NCBI GenBank assembly: GCA_965214485.1
Contig: CBDCBW010000018.1
Coordinates: 1-64,000, forward strand
From: JANQRZ01 sp965214485
Lineage (GTDB): Bacteria > Bacteroidota > Rhodothermia > Rhodothermales > JANQRZ01
Direction of reading: 5' to 3'
Length of the DNA stretch: 64,000 bases
A program made the translations under genes and the position numbers. Positions 35,177-42,918 of this stretch are shown here, piece by piece; within the stretch, counting starts at the first letter, position 1; every line of letters starts with the position of its first letter. A model generated the notes under the pieces. The model made no database searches and was not told the DNA's origin. It saw only the letters and a program-made list of their open reading frames with translations.

Positions 35177-36370
35177 ATGTCCGTTTCCCCCCGCCCCCGC
35201 GTCGTCCTCGCCGGACCGTTTTTCCCGTATCGGGGCGGCATCGCGCACTTCAACAACCGCCTCGCCCAAGCGCTCGGTGAGCAGTGCGACGTGCGGATGC
35301 TGAGCTTCCACCGGCAGTACCCCTCGCTGCTGTTTCCCGGCGAGACGCAGTACGAGGACACCCCGTGGGACCTGCCCGGCACGCCGGAGCGGCTCATGGA
35401 CTCGGTCCACCCGCTCGCGTGGCGGCGGGCGGGCGACTGGCTCGCGGCGCAGCGACCGGACGTGGTGGTCCTCGCGCACTGGATTCCGTTCTTCGTCCCC
35501 GCTTACCTCGCGATGCTGCGCCGAATGCGAAAGGTGCTCAGAGCCGAAGGCGCGCCGCAGCCCGAGGTGACGCTGTTCCTCCACAACGTCCACCCGCACA
35601 AGCCCTTCCCCTTTACCACGCCCCTCATGCGGGCGCTCATCGGCGCGGCGGACTCGTACTTCACGCTCTCCGGGCACATCTCGGACGACCTCCGCGCGAT
35701 CAAGCCGGAGGCGCGCGTGCTCGAAGCGTTCCACCCGGTCTACGACATCTTCGAGGACGCCGTCCCCGCCGCCGAGGCGCGGCGCGAGCTGGGCCTGCCG
35801 GACCGGCCGACGCTGCTCTTCTTCGGCGTCATCCGGCGCTACAAAGGGCTGGACCTGCTCGTCGAGGCGCTCCCCAAAGTGCGCGAGCGGGTCGACGTGC
35901 AGCTCATCGTGGCGGGCGAGTTCTACGAGGACGAGGAGGCCGTCAAGGCCCGCGTCCGCGCGCTCGGCCTCGACGCCGGGCCGGAGCCTGCGGTCCGCTT
36001 CTTCCCCGGCTACGTCCCAAACGAGGAGGTCCACCTCCACTTCTCGGCCTCGGACCTCGCGGTGCAGCCCTACCGCACGGCGACCCCGAGCGGCGTCGTC
36101 CAGACGGCGTTCTACTTCGGCGTCCCGCTCGTCGTCTCGGACCTCGGCGTGCTCGCCGAGATGGTGCCCGACGGCGAGGCAGGCTACACCGTACCGCCCA
36201 ATGATGTCGACGCGCTCGCCGACACGATCGTCCGCTTCTTCGAGGACGACCAGGCTGCGCTCATCGAAGGCGCGAAGGCGCAGGGTGACCGCTACTCGTG
36301 GGACGCGCTCGTCGATGAGCTCCTGCCGTTCCTCACCCGCTCCGAACAGGCCGAACCAAGCGAGACATGA
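35177..36370 (+). CDS. glycosyltransferase family 4 (GT-B)
   Basis: The 397 residues (ATG 35177, MSVSPRPRVVLAGPFFPYRG) form a GT-B enzyme. It has an N-terminal GG loop (YRGGIAHFNNRLAQAL), LLFFGVIRRYKGLDLLVEAL in the linker to the C-terminal domain, and the donor-site RTATPSGVVQTAFYFGVPLV and VSDLGVLAEMV. The donor and acceptor are unknown. It is the first gene of a tight operon: the next gene overlaps by 4 nt (ATGA). A TATCTTC box lies 40 bp upstream. A role in surface glycan assembly is likely. Confidence 0.9.
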   Translation: MSVSPRPRVVLAGPFFPYRGGIAHFNNRLAQALGEQCDVRMLSFHRQYPSLLFPGETQYEDTPWDLPGTPERLMDSVHPLAWRRAGDWLAAQRPDVVVLAHWIPFFVPAYLAMLRRMRKVLRAEGAPQPEVTLFLHNVHPHKPFPFTTPLMRALIGAADSYFTLSGHISDDLRAIKPEARVLEAFHPVYDIFEDAVPAAEARRELGLPDRPTLLFFGVIRRYKGLDLLVEALPKVRERVDVQLIVAGEFYEDEEAVKARVRALGLDAGPEPAVRFFPGYVPNEEVHLHFSASDLAVQPYRTATPSGVVQTAFYFGVPLVVSDLGVLAEMVPDGEAGYTVPPNDVDALADTIVRFFEDDQAALIEGAKAQGDRYSWDALVDELLPFLTRSEQAEPSET

Positions 36371-37353
36371 AAAAAGTCCTCGTCACTGGGGGGGCCGGGT
36401 TCGTCGGTCGCCACCTCGTCCGCCGCCTGCTCGAGCGCGGCGACGAGGTCCACTGCGTCGATCCCGTCGTGGACTTCACCGGCGGCGTCCACCCCGAGGC
36501 TGGGTGGCCGCTCTTCGACCCGCGCGACCACGAGCGCTTCCACTTCTACCCGGAGGACTGCCGCGCCTTCTTCCGCCGCCGCGACGACGGCGACTTCGAC
36601 ACCGTCTTCCACCTCGCGGCCATCGTCGGCGGGCGGCTCGTGATCGAGAACAACCCCCTCGCCGTCGCCGACGACCTGTCGATCGACGCCGAATACTGGC
36701 AGTGGGCGGCGAAGGTGGAGCCGGGCCGGACGGCGTGCTTCTCGTCGAGCGCCGCGTACCCCGTGGACCTCCAGCGAGAGGGCAACTACGTGCTGCTGAA
36801 GGAGGACATGATCTCGTTCGAGGGCGACATCGGGATGCCGGACCTGTCCTACGGCTGGAGCAAGCTGACGGTCGAGTACCTCGCCCGGCTCGCGCACGAG
36901 CGCCACGGCCTGAAGTCCGTCTGCTACCGCCCGTTCTCCGGCTACGGCGAGGACCAGGACGACACCTACCCCTTCCCGAGCATCTGCAAGCGCGCGATTG
37001 CGAACCGGGGCGCGGACGTGCTCAACGTCTGGGGCACGGGGGAGCAGATGCGCGACTTCATCCACATCGAGGACTGCGTCACCGGCATCCTCCAGACCGT
37101 CGAGCAGATCGACAACGGCGACGCGGTCAACCTCTCGACGGGCGTCTACACCACCTTCAAGCAGTTCGCCCGGCTCGCCGCCGAAGCGTGCGGCTACGAA
37201 CCGGAAGTCGTCGGCCTGTCCGACAAGCCCTCCGGCGTCTTCGCCCGCGGCGGCGACACCGCGCGGCAGCGCGCCCTCGGCTTCGAGGCCGAGACCGACT
37301 TGCGCACCGGGATCGAACGGGCAATTGCGTACTACGAAGCGCAGGGAGGCTAG
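36367..37353 (+). CDS. NAD-dependent epimerase/dehydratase (extended SDR)
   Basis: The 328 residues act on nucleotide sugars by analogy. The Rossmann loop VTGGAGFVGRHLVRRLLERG, FHLAAIVGG, SSSAAYPVDLQREG (Ser), and YGWSKLTVEYLA (Tyr-x3-Lys) are all present. The C-terminal half has a YRPFSGYGEDQDDTYPFPSI segment and RDFIHIEDCVTGIL, as in GDP-mannose 3,5-epimerase and related enzymes. The precise reaction cannot be fixed. It is coupled to the upstream glycosyltransferase and directly abuts the methyltransferase gene. Confidence 0.9.
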   Translation: MKKVLVTGGAGFVGRHLVRRLLERGDEVHCVDPVVDFTGGVHPEAGWPLFDPRDHERFHFYPEDCRAFFRRRDDGDFDTVFHLAAIVGGRLVIENNPLAVADDLSIDAEYWQWAAKVEPGRTACFSSSAAYPVDLQREGNYVLLKEDMISFEGDIGMPDLSYGWSKLTVEYLARLAHERHGLKSVCYRPFSGYGEDQDDTYPFPSICKRAIANRGADVLNVWGTGEQMRDFIHIEDCVTGILQTVEQIDNGDAVNLSTGVYTTFKQFARLAAEACGYEPEVVGLSDKPSGVFARGGDTARQRALGFEAETDLRTGIERAIAYYEAQGG

Positions 37354-38178
37354 GTGGACTACGACCCGATCAAGGACCGGCTCGGCGACGCCTTCGGTCG
37401 CTCGCCCGGGCTCAACAAGGTCTTCTACCGCCTGCTCGACGCGGTCTTCCTCCGCTCGTGGTACGTCCGCCGCGAGCTGCGCGCGCTCATCGAGTCGATG
37501 CCCGAGGGCCGGCCCGTGCGCGTGCTCGACGCCGGGACCGGGTTCGGGCAGTACGCCTCCTTTCTCCTCGACACGTTCCCGCACGTCGAGGTCACCGCCG
37601 TGGACGTGAAGGACGACTACCTCGCGAGGGCGCGGGCCTTCTTCGACCGGACGCCCCACGCGGGCCGGATCGCGTTCCGCCGGCTCGACCTCACCGAGCC
37701 GATGGAAGAGGAGGGGCTCTACGACGTGTGCCTCAGCGTCGACGTGATGGAGCACATCGAAGACGACCGGGCCGTCTTCCGCAACTTCCGCCGCGTGCTC
37801 CGGCCCGGCGGCTACGTCGTCGTCAACACGCCGAGCGACGCCGGCGGCAGCGGGGTGGCCGAGGCGGGCGACGAGAGCTTCATCGGCGAGCACGTCCGCG
37901 ACGGCTACCCGCCGGCCGAGCTTCGGGAGAAGCTGGAAACGGCGGGGCTGGAGGTCGTCGACTGGATGTACACCTACGGGCGCTACGGGTCGGCGGGGTG
38001 GCGGCTCCTCGTCAAGTGGCCCATCGGGCTGCTCAACCGGAGCCTCGCCTTCGGGGCGCTGCTCCCGCTCTACTACCTCCCGGCGCTCCCGGCCGGCCTC
38101 GCGCTCAACGCCCTCGACCTCCGCGAGCCGAACCCGACCGGCACGGGCCTGCTGATGATCGCCCGGAAGCCGGACTGA
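37354..38178 (+). CDS. class I SAM-dependent methyltransferase
   Basis: The 274 residues start at GTG 37354, immediately after the stop of the epimerase gene. Motif I is VRVLDAGTGFGQYASFLLD, then VTAVDVKDDYLARARAFF (acidic loop), DVCLSVDVMEHIEDDRAVFR (motif IV region) and FRRVLRPGGYVVVNTPSDAG. The C-terminal 60 residues are hydrophobic and may touch the membrane (FGALLPLYYLPALPAGLALN). As the last gene of the glycosyltransferase-epimerase operon it probably methylates a sugar or lipid-linked intermediate. Confidence 0.88.
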   Translation: MDYDPIKDRLGDAFGRSPGLNKVFYRLLDAVFLRSWYVRRELRALIESMPEGRPVRVLDAGTGFGQYASFLLDTFPHVEVTAVDVKDDYLARARAFFDRTPHAGRIAFRRLDLTEPMEEEGLYDVCLSVDVMEHIEDDRAVFRNFRRVLRPGGYVVVNTPSDAGGSGVAEAGDESFIGEHVRDGYPPAELREKLETAGLEVVDWMYTYGRYGSAGWRLLVKWPIGLLNRSLAFGALLPLYYLPALPAGLALNALDLREPNPTGTGLLMIARKPD

Positions 38179-38277
38179 AGGCGGGGGCTTCGCGCGCCTC
38201 GGGCTGAGGTTTTCGGAGTCCGGGTGAATAGGGCGCGGCCCCGGCCCCGCCGAGGCCGGCCGGTGGTACCGTGCCGT

Positions 38278-40179
38278 ATGCCCGCGCTCGTCCTCGACTC
38301 GGTCCGCAAGAGCTACGGCGTCAAGCCGCTGCTCGACGACGTCTCCTTCAGCCTGGAGGACGGCGGCAAGATGGGCGTGATCGGGGCCAACGGCTCGGGC
38401 AAGACGACGCTGCTGCGCATCATCGCGGGCGTCGAGCCGCCCGACGGCGGGACGGTCCAGATTCCGAGCGCGCACACCGTCGGTTACCTGTCGCAGGAGC
38501 CGGCGTTCGCGCCCGGCCAGAGCGTCCTCGACGCCGTCTTCGCGGGCGACGGTCCGGCGATGCGGCTCCTCCGCGACTACGAGGCCGCCCTCCACCAGCT
38601 TGAAACCTCGGACGGGGACGAGGCGCTCGCCGTCCGCGTGGCCGACCTCGCCCACCGGCTCGACGCGAGCGGCGGCTGGGACCTCGAGACGAACGCCCGC
38701 GTCGTGCTCGACCGGCTCGGCGTCACGGACACCGGTGCCGACGTCGATACGCTCTCCGGCGGGCAGCGCAAGCGCGTCGCCCTCGCCCGTGCCCTCGTCG
38801 AGCACCCCGACCTCCTCATCCTCGACGAGCCGACGAACCACCTCGACGCCGAGACCGTCGGCTGGCTCGAAGCGACCCTCCGCCGCTTCACCGGCGCGCT
38901 CCTCCTCGTCACCCACGACCGCTACTTCCTCGACCGCGTCGCGGACTGGATGCTGGAGCTCGAGCGCGGCACGGCGCAGCGGTTCGAGGGCAACTACACG
39001 GCGTACCTCGAAGCGAAGGCCGCGCAGGCCGCCGCGAGGGAGGCCGAGCAGCAGACGCGCGACAACCTCGCCCGGCGCGAGCTAGCGTGGCTCCGCCGCG
39101 GTGCCAAGGCCCGGACGACGAAGCAGAAGGCCCGCGTCAGCCGCGCCCACGCCCTCCTCGACGCGCCGCGGGAAGAGGCCGACCGCACGGCGGAGATCTC
39201 CGCCGCGTCGAGCCGGCTCGGCAAGAAGGTGATCGAGCTCGACGGGGTGACGAAAGGCTGGGACGGGGTGCGCCTCATCGACGGGTTCACCTACGCCTTC
39301 ACCCGCGACGACCGCGTCGGCATCATCGGCCCGAACGGCTCGGGCAAGACGACGCTGCTGGAGATGATCGCGGGCCGCCTCGCCCCGGACGCCGGGCGCG
39401 TCGAGGTCGGCCCCACGGTGTCGGTCGGCTATTACGACCAGGAGAGCCGCGCGCTCAAGGACGAGCTAAGGCTGATCGACTACGTCGAGGAGGTCGCCGA
39501 AAACGTCAAGACCGCCGACGGGTCGGTCATCACCGCGAGCCAGATGCTCGACCGCTTCCTCTTCCCCCCGAAGCAGCAGTACACGCCGGTTGGGCTGCTC
39601 TCCGGCGGCGAGCGGCGGCGGCTCTACCTGCTGCGCGTGCTGATGGGCGCGCCCAACGTCCTCCTGCTCGACGAGCCGACGAACGACCTCGACATCCCGA
39701 CGCTCGTCGCGCTCGAGGAGTACCTCGACACGTTCCCCGGCTGCGTCGTCACGGTCTCGCACGACCGCTACTTCCTCGACCGCACGGCCGAGCACCTGTT
39801 CCGGTTCGAAGAGGGCGGGCACCTCCGCGAGATCCCCGGCAACTACAGCGCGTGGCTGGAGATCAAAGAGGGCGAGGACGCCCGGGCCGCGCGCCTCGAA
39901 GCCGCTGCCCGGAAGAGAGAGGCCCCTCCCGAGGCTCCGCCTCCGAAGCCACCGGCGGCGCAGACCAAGAAGCTCTCGTTCAAGGAGAAACACGAGCTCG
40001 AAGAGACCGAGGGCCGCATCGCCGAGGCCGAGGCCCGGCAGGCCGAGATCGAAGCCGAGCTTGCCTCGTCGCCGAGCGACTACGAACGGGTGGCCGCGCT
40101 CTCCGCTGAACTGCAAACCCTCGCGACACAACTGGAGCGCGACGTGGACCGGTGGGCCGAGCTCGCCGAGCGCGCATGA
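38278..40179 (+). CDS. ABC-F family ATPase
   Basis: The 633 residues carry two ABC cassettes without membrane parts, typical of ribosome-associated ABC-F proteins. Cassette 1 has GANGSGKTTLLRIIAG and LSGGQRKRVALARAL with DLLILDEPTNHLDAE. Between them lies the P-site-tRNA-interaction linker rich in Arg/Ala. Cassette 2 has GPNGSGKTTLLEMIAG, LSGGERRRLYLLRVL and VLLLDEPTNDLDIPT. The C-terminus is a coiled coil (KEKHELEETEGRIAEAEARQ onward). It is closest in layout to Uup, given the C-terminal coiled coil. A degenerate copy of its last 55 bp lies at 42839-42893. Confidence 0.92.
   Translation: MPALVLDSVRKSYGVKPLLDDVSFSLEDGGKMGVIGANGSGKTTLLRIIAGVEPPDGGTVQIPSAHTVGYLSQEPAFAPGQSVLDAVFAGDGPAMRLLRDYEAALHQLETSDGDEALAVRVADLAHRLDASGGWDLETNARVVLDRLGVTDTGADVDTLSGGQRKRVALARALVEHPDLLILDEPTNHLDAETVGWLEATLRRFTGALLLVTHDRYFLDRVADWMLELERGTAQRFEGNYTAYLEAKAAQAAAREAEQQTRDNLARRELAWLRRGAKARTTKQKARVSRAHALLDAPREEADRTAEISAASSRLGKKVIELDGVTKGWDGVRLIDGFTYAFTRDDRVGIIGPNGSGKTTLLEMIAGRLAPDAGRVEVGPTVSVGYYDQESRALKDELRLIDYVEEVAENVKTADGSVITASQMLDRFLFPPKQQYTPVGLLSGGERRRLYLLRVLMGAPNVLLLDEPTNDLDIPTLVALEEYLDTFPGCVVTVSHDRYFLDRTAEHLFRFEEGGHLREIPGNYSAWLEIKEGEDARAARLEAAARKREAPPEAPPPKPPAAQTKKLSFKEKHELEETEGRIAEAEARQAEIEAELASSPSDYERVAALSAELQTLATQLERDVDRWAELAERA
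40125..40179. repeat. 3' end of the ABC-F gene, partner of a degenerate copy at 42839-42893
   Basis: The last 55 bp including the stop align without gaps to 42839-42893 at roughly 75-80 percent identity. The encoded tails are TQLERDVDRWAELAERA and AQLKRDIDRRADVAERA. Most differences are G-to-A or similar decay-type changes in the distal copy. Confidence 0.6.
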
Positions 40180-40310
40180 GCCCGCGTCGCGCCCGCAAGG
40201 CGGCCATGGGTCGTACGGGTCGGAAGCCACAGGGTCGCTTTGCGACCGGAGAGCAAATTGTGATGCGGGCGGCAGGGTCGGGGCCGTGTCTGGGCACGCC
40301 ATCTGCGGAC

Positions 40311-41990
40311 CTAACGAGAGTCGGACCTACGTCGCACCATAATCCTCTCCTCTAGCACGCTCGCCACGGGATGGGCCTCAACGGTCTCGAAACCATCCCT
40401 CTGCAAGAGGTCGACGATCCGGGCACGCCCATCCGACGTGTTGCCGTGCTTCAACGAACTCACGTAGATCAGGGTGTCGTTCTCCAACCCTGTGAGGTCT
40501 CTCACATGACGGAGGAAGGAAGGGTCAGCGAGCCTGCGCGCAAGTCGCTCTTGCGAGCCTGCGTAGATGTCCGTATCTGCCGGAATGGACCAGAGCACTT
40601 GCGGAAGGTGACCGCGCGCTACCGTGTCGAGGATCGTCGGGTGGCCGGCGAAGTGCTCAGCAGGGGGCGTGCGCCACTCCTCACCCGAGGCGAAAACAGA
40701 AAAAGCGGCAAGCCCCCCCTGAACGACAAGCAACAGGATGATCACGGCGAGGGCGAAGGGCTCTGCGCTTCGGCGGCGTCGCAGAGCGGACACGGCCTGT
40801 GCAAAGCCAACGTACAGGCCAGCCGTCACGAACAGGAGGTACTTTGGCTGCATAGCGTGCGGCGGCGTGAAGTCGCCCAGGTAGAGTCCGATCACTGCTG
40901 CTCCGGCGAAGAGGGAGATGCCAACGGGAGCCAGAGAGGCCAAGGGCACGTTTCCACTTCGCGGAGACCTTCTTCGCACCCACCGAACTCCGAGGACGAA
41001 GGCCACCAGAGCAAGGCCAGCGACTGCCGAGAACACCTTCGTCGGGCCGATGCCTTTCACCAGTGCTTCGGCCACATCGAAAGGGAGCACGAAGGCGAGA
41101 ACATTGATAGCCGAGAGCCCCGCCCGCGGTGCCGACTCTGTCCACGCGCGCTCGCCTAGTATGCGAACGAGTGGAAGGTAGAACTCGGGGTCGACTAGGA
41201 CAAAAGCGGCGAGGGTGACTACGGCGGCACCCGTCGCCGTCGTAGTCCTCCGCGCGCTACCATGCCGGACGAGAGAGGCGAGCACGAACACGGCAGCGGG
41301 AGCCGCGAGCAGGACGAAGTGGTAATGGACGGAGACTCCGACGAGCGCAGCGGCTGCAAATGCGCAAAGGCGTGGGAGCGACCACTCATTGAGGAGACGG
41401 ACGGTGGCAAGAACGAGCGCAGCGCTGGCCAGGGCAAGCAGGACATATTGCCGGGCTTCGCCTAGCGCAGCGAAAGCGTGGAGACTCCCCGCCCACAGCA
41501 CCGCCGTCGCGGATGATTCGAGTCTAGGAGCGCAGAGAGCGCGGCATGTAGCGTAGACAAGGAGGGCACCGAGGAGGAGGAGGGGAACATTCAAAAGCCG
41601 CCCGCTCCATTCTTCCGAACCGAAGAGGTACGTCCATGCGTGGAGCACCCAGAAGTAAAGGGGGGGATGGATGTCATAATGGTTGAGATCGTCGCGGATC
41701 GTCTTCCAGGTACCGAAGGTGTCCGGCTTCCAAAAGGATTGCCAATCCGAGGCCTTGGCCCATCGGTCCGCAGGCGGTCCAGAGGGAAACCGGGCAGCAT
41801 AGGCTCCTTCGTGACCAGTTGCAGCGAGGTAGGAGATGACTTCGTCGTGAACGGGCGGCTTGTCACTGAAAGCTATGTCGAGGTGGCGCTCGAAGACGAG
41901 ACACGCCGCAATCGCCACGAGCCAGCGGAGGACGACCCATGCTGGCGGAGGAGGCGCTGGCGGAAGACTGGTGGCAGGTTGAAGAGGCAT
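40311..41990 (-). CDS. GT39/PMT-like integral membrane glycosyltransferase
   Basis: The 559 residues have about 11 membrane segments and the GT-C hallmarks HDEVISYLAATG in the first loop and DIHPPLYFWVLHAW in the second. Polyprenol-phosphate sugars are the usual donors. A soluble C-terminal domain follows (about 450-559). Codon use is less GC-biased than in its neighbours, with many T/A third positions. With the flanking ABC-F 3' end copy, that suggests recent arrival. The acceptor is unknown. Confidence 0.8.
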   Translation of the reverse strand: MPLQPATSLPPAPPPPAWVVLRWLVAIAACLVFERHLDIAFSDKPPVHDEVISYLAATGHEGAYAARFPSGPPADRWAKASDWQSFWKPDTFGTWKTIRDDLNHYDIHPPLYFWVLHAWTYLFGSEEWSGRLLNVPLLLLGALLVYATCRALCAPRLESSATAVLWAGSLHAFAALGEARQYVLLALASAALVLATVRLLNEWSLPRLCAFAAAALVGVSVHYHFVLLAAPAAVFVLASLVRHGSARRTTTATGAAVVTLAAFVLVDPEFYLPLVRILGERAWTESAPRAGLSAINVLAFVLPFDVAEALVKGIGPTKVFSAVAGLALVAFVLGVRWVRRRSPRSGNVPLASLAPVGISLFAGAAVIGLYLGDFTPPHAMQPKYLLFVTAGLYVGFAQAVSALRRRRSAEPFALAVIILLLVVQGGLAAFSVFASGEEWRTPPAEHFAGHPTILDTVARGHLPQVLWSIPADTDIYAGSQERLARRLADPSFLRHVRDLTGLENDTLIYVSSLKHGNTSDGRARIVDLLQRDGFETVEAHPVASVLEERIMVRRRSDSR

Positions 41991-42416
41991 ACGGGCGGAT
42001 TCAATGCGGCTTCGGTGCTGCTGTGAAATGCCCTTGCGGATCCTCTCACGCGTGGGTTAGCCGCTGGTCACTGACCCCCACAGGTCGAGTAGACGAGTTC
42101 GGGAGTCTCCTTTCAGGACGAGTTATCGTCCGCGCTTCTCGCCCGGTAAAGTCTTAGGCTCTGTCACGCAAGTCGGTCCGTCGGCGAGCGAGAGACCCTG
42201 GAGGGACCCGGCCAGGCGTCTGACAAGCCAGATGCCGTAGCATCGGGCGAGGAGGACAACGCCGCAGCGCCCTTCAGGGGCCTCGCCGAGCCAGGAGCCG
42301 GATTCACGGGACGGGGCTTAGGACCGGGTCACACGAACGCCTCTTGCTCCTGGCGAGGCTGGATCTCCCGATCAGGCCGTCCTCGCTGGCATCCGCTGTG
42401 AGCCGCCGAGCCGATG
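41991..42416. other. 426 bp without recognisable gene
   Basis: No convincing frame, RNA or repeat was found between the GT39-like gene and the TonB-receptor remnant. It is probably decayed accessory DNA and the promoter region of the minus-strand glycosyltransferase. Confidence 0.4.
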
Positions 42417-42782
42417 AGGGTGGGGAAATAGACGCCGACGACAAGCGGACGCCGCTTGCGCTCACGCCGGAGCACAAGACCTACACGGTGCTCGTGTGGG
42501 AGCAGCACGGGCGCGGGCGCGTGGGGCTGGGAGGCATACTACACAAGTCCGCAGCGACTCTCCGATGGCGGGCGCGTGCCGGGCTACTGGGTCACCGGCG
42601 TCATGGCCGAGTGGCGCGTGGGGCCCGCGCGGCTCTTTCTCAACTTCGAAAACTTTCTCGATACGCAGCAGACGAACTACGACCCGGTCGCCCTCGGCCC
42701 TCGGGCGACCCCGACGTTCGCCGAGGTGTGGGCTCCGACGGACGGGTTCGTCGTGAATGGCGGCGTGAAGTACCCGTTTTGA
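42417..42782 (+). pseudogene. C-terminal fragment of a TonB-dependent receptor
   Basis: The stretch reads EIDADDKRTPLALTPEHKTY and TVLVWEQHGRGRVG in one frame. It shifts near 42520, then continues WEAYYTSPQRLSDGGRVPGY, VTGVMAEWRVGPARLFLNFE, NFLDTQQTNYDP and a last FVVNGGVKYPF with stop at 42780-42782. This is the terminal barrel part of a TonB receptor, including the family pattern NxxD-x-(R/Q)QT-x-YDP. The N-terminal 600 or more residues are missing and the rest is frameshifted, so it is debris. Confidence 0.8.
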
Positions 42783-42838
42783 ACCCATGCCACCATGCGC
42801 CGTGTGGTTGACGGAATCCAGCCGTACCTAGTCTTCTC

Positions 42839-42893
42839 GGCACAACTAAAGCGCGACATAGACCGCCGGGCCGACGTCGCCGAGCGGGCGTAG
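42839..42893. repeat. degenerate copy of the ABC-F gene 3' end
   Basis: Partner of 40125-40179 in the same orientation. It is 2.7 kb away and ends in its own in-frame TAG. Confidence 0.6.
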
Positions 42894-42918
42894 AAACCCC
42901 GCCTTGCCCCCTCACCGG

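Noticed and set aside
34826..38178. Complete lasso-peptide gene cluster
   Set aside because: The following genes are a glycosyltransferase, an epimerase and a methyltransferase, not lasso B1/B2/C proteins, and a strong terminator separates them from the peptide gene.
40180..40310. Small frames in the gap after the ABC-F gene
   Set aside because: They overlap the ABC-F end or are Arg/Gly-rich shadows without similarity or a ribosome-binding site.
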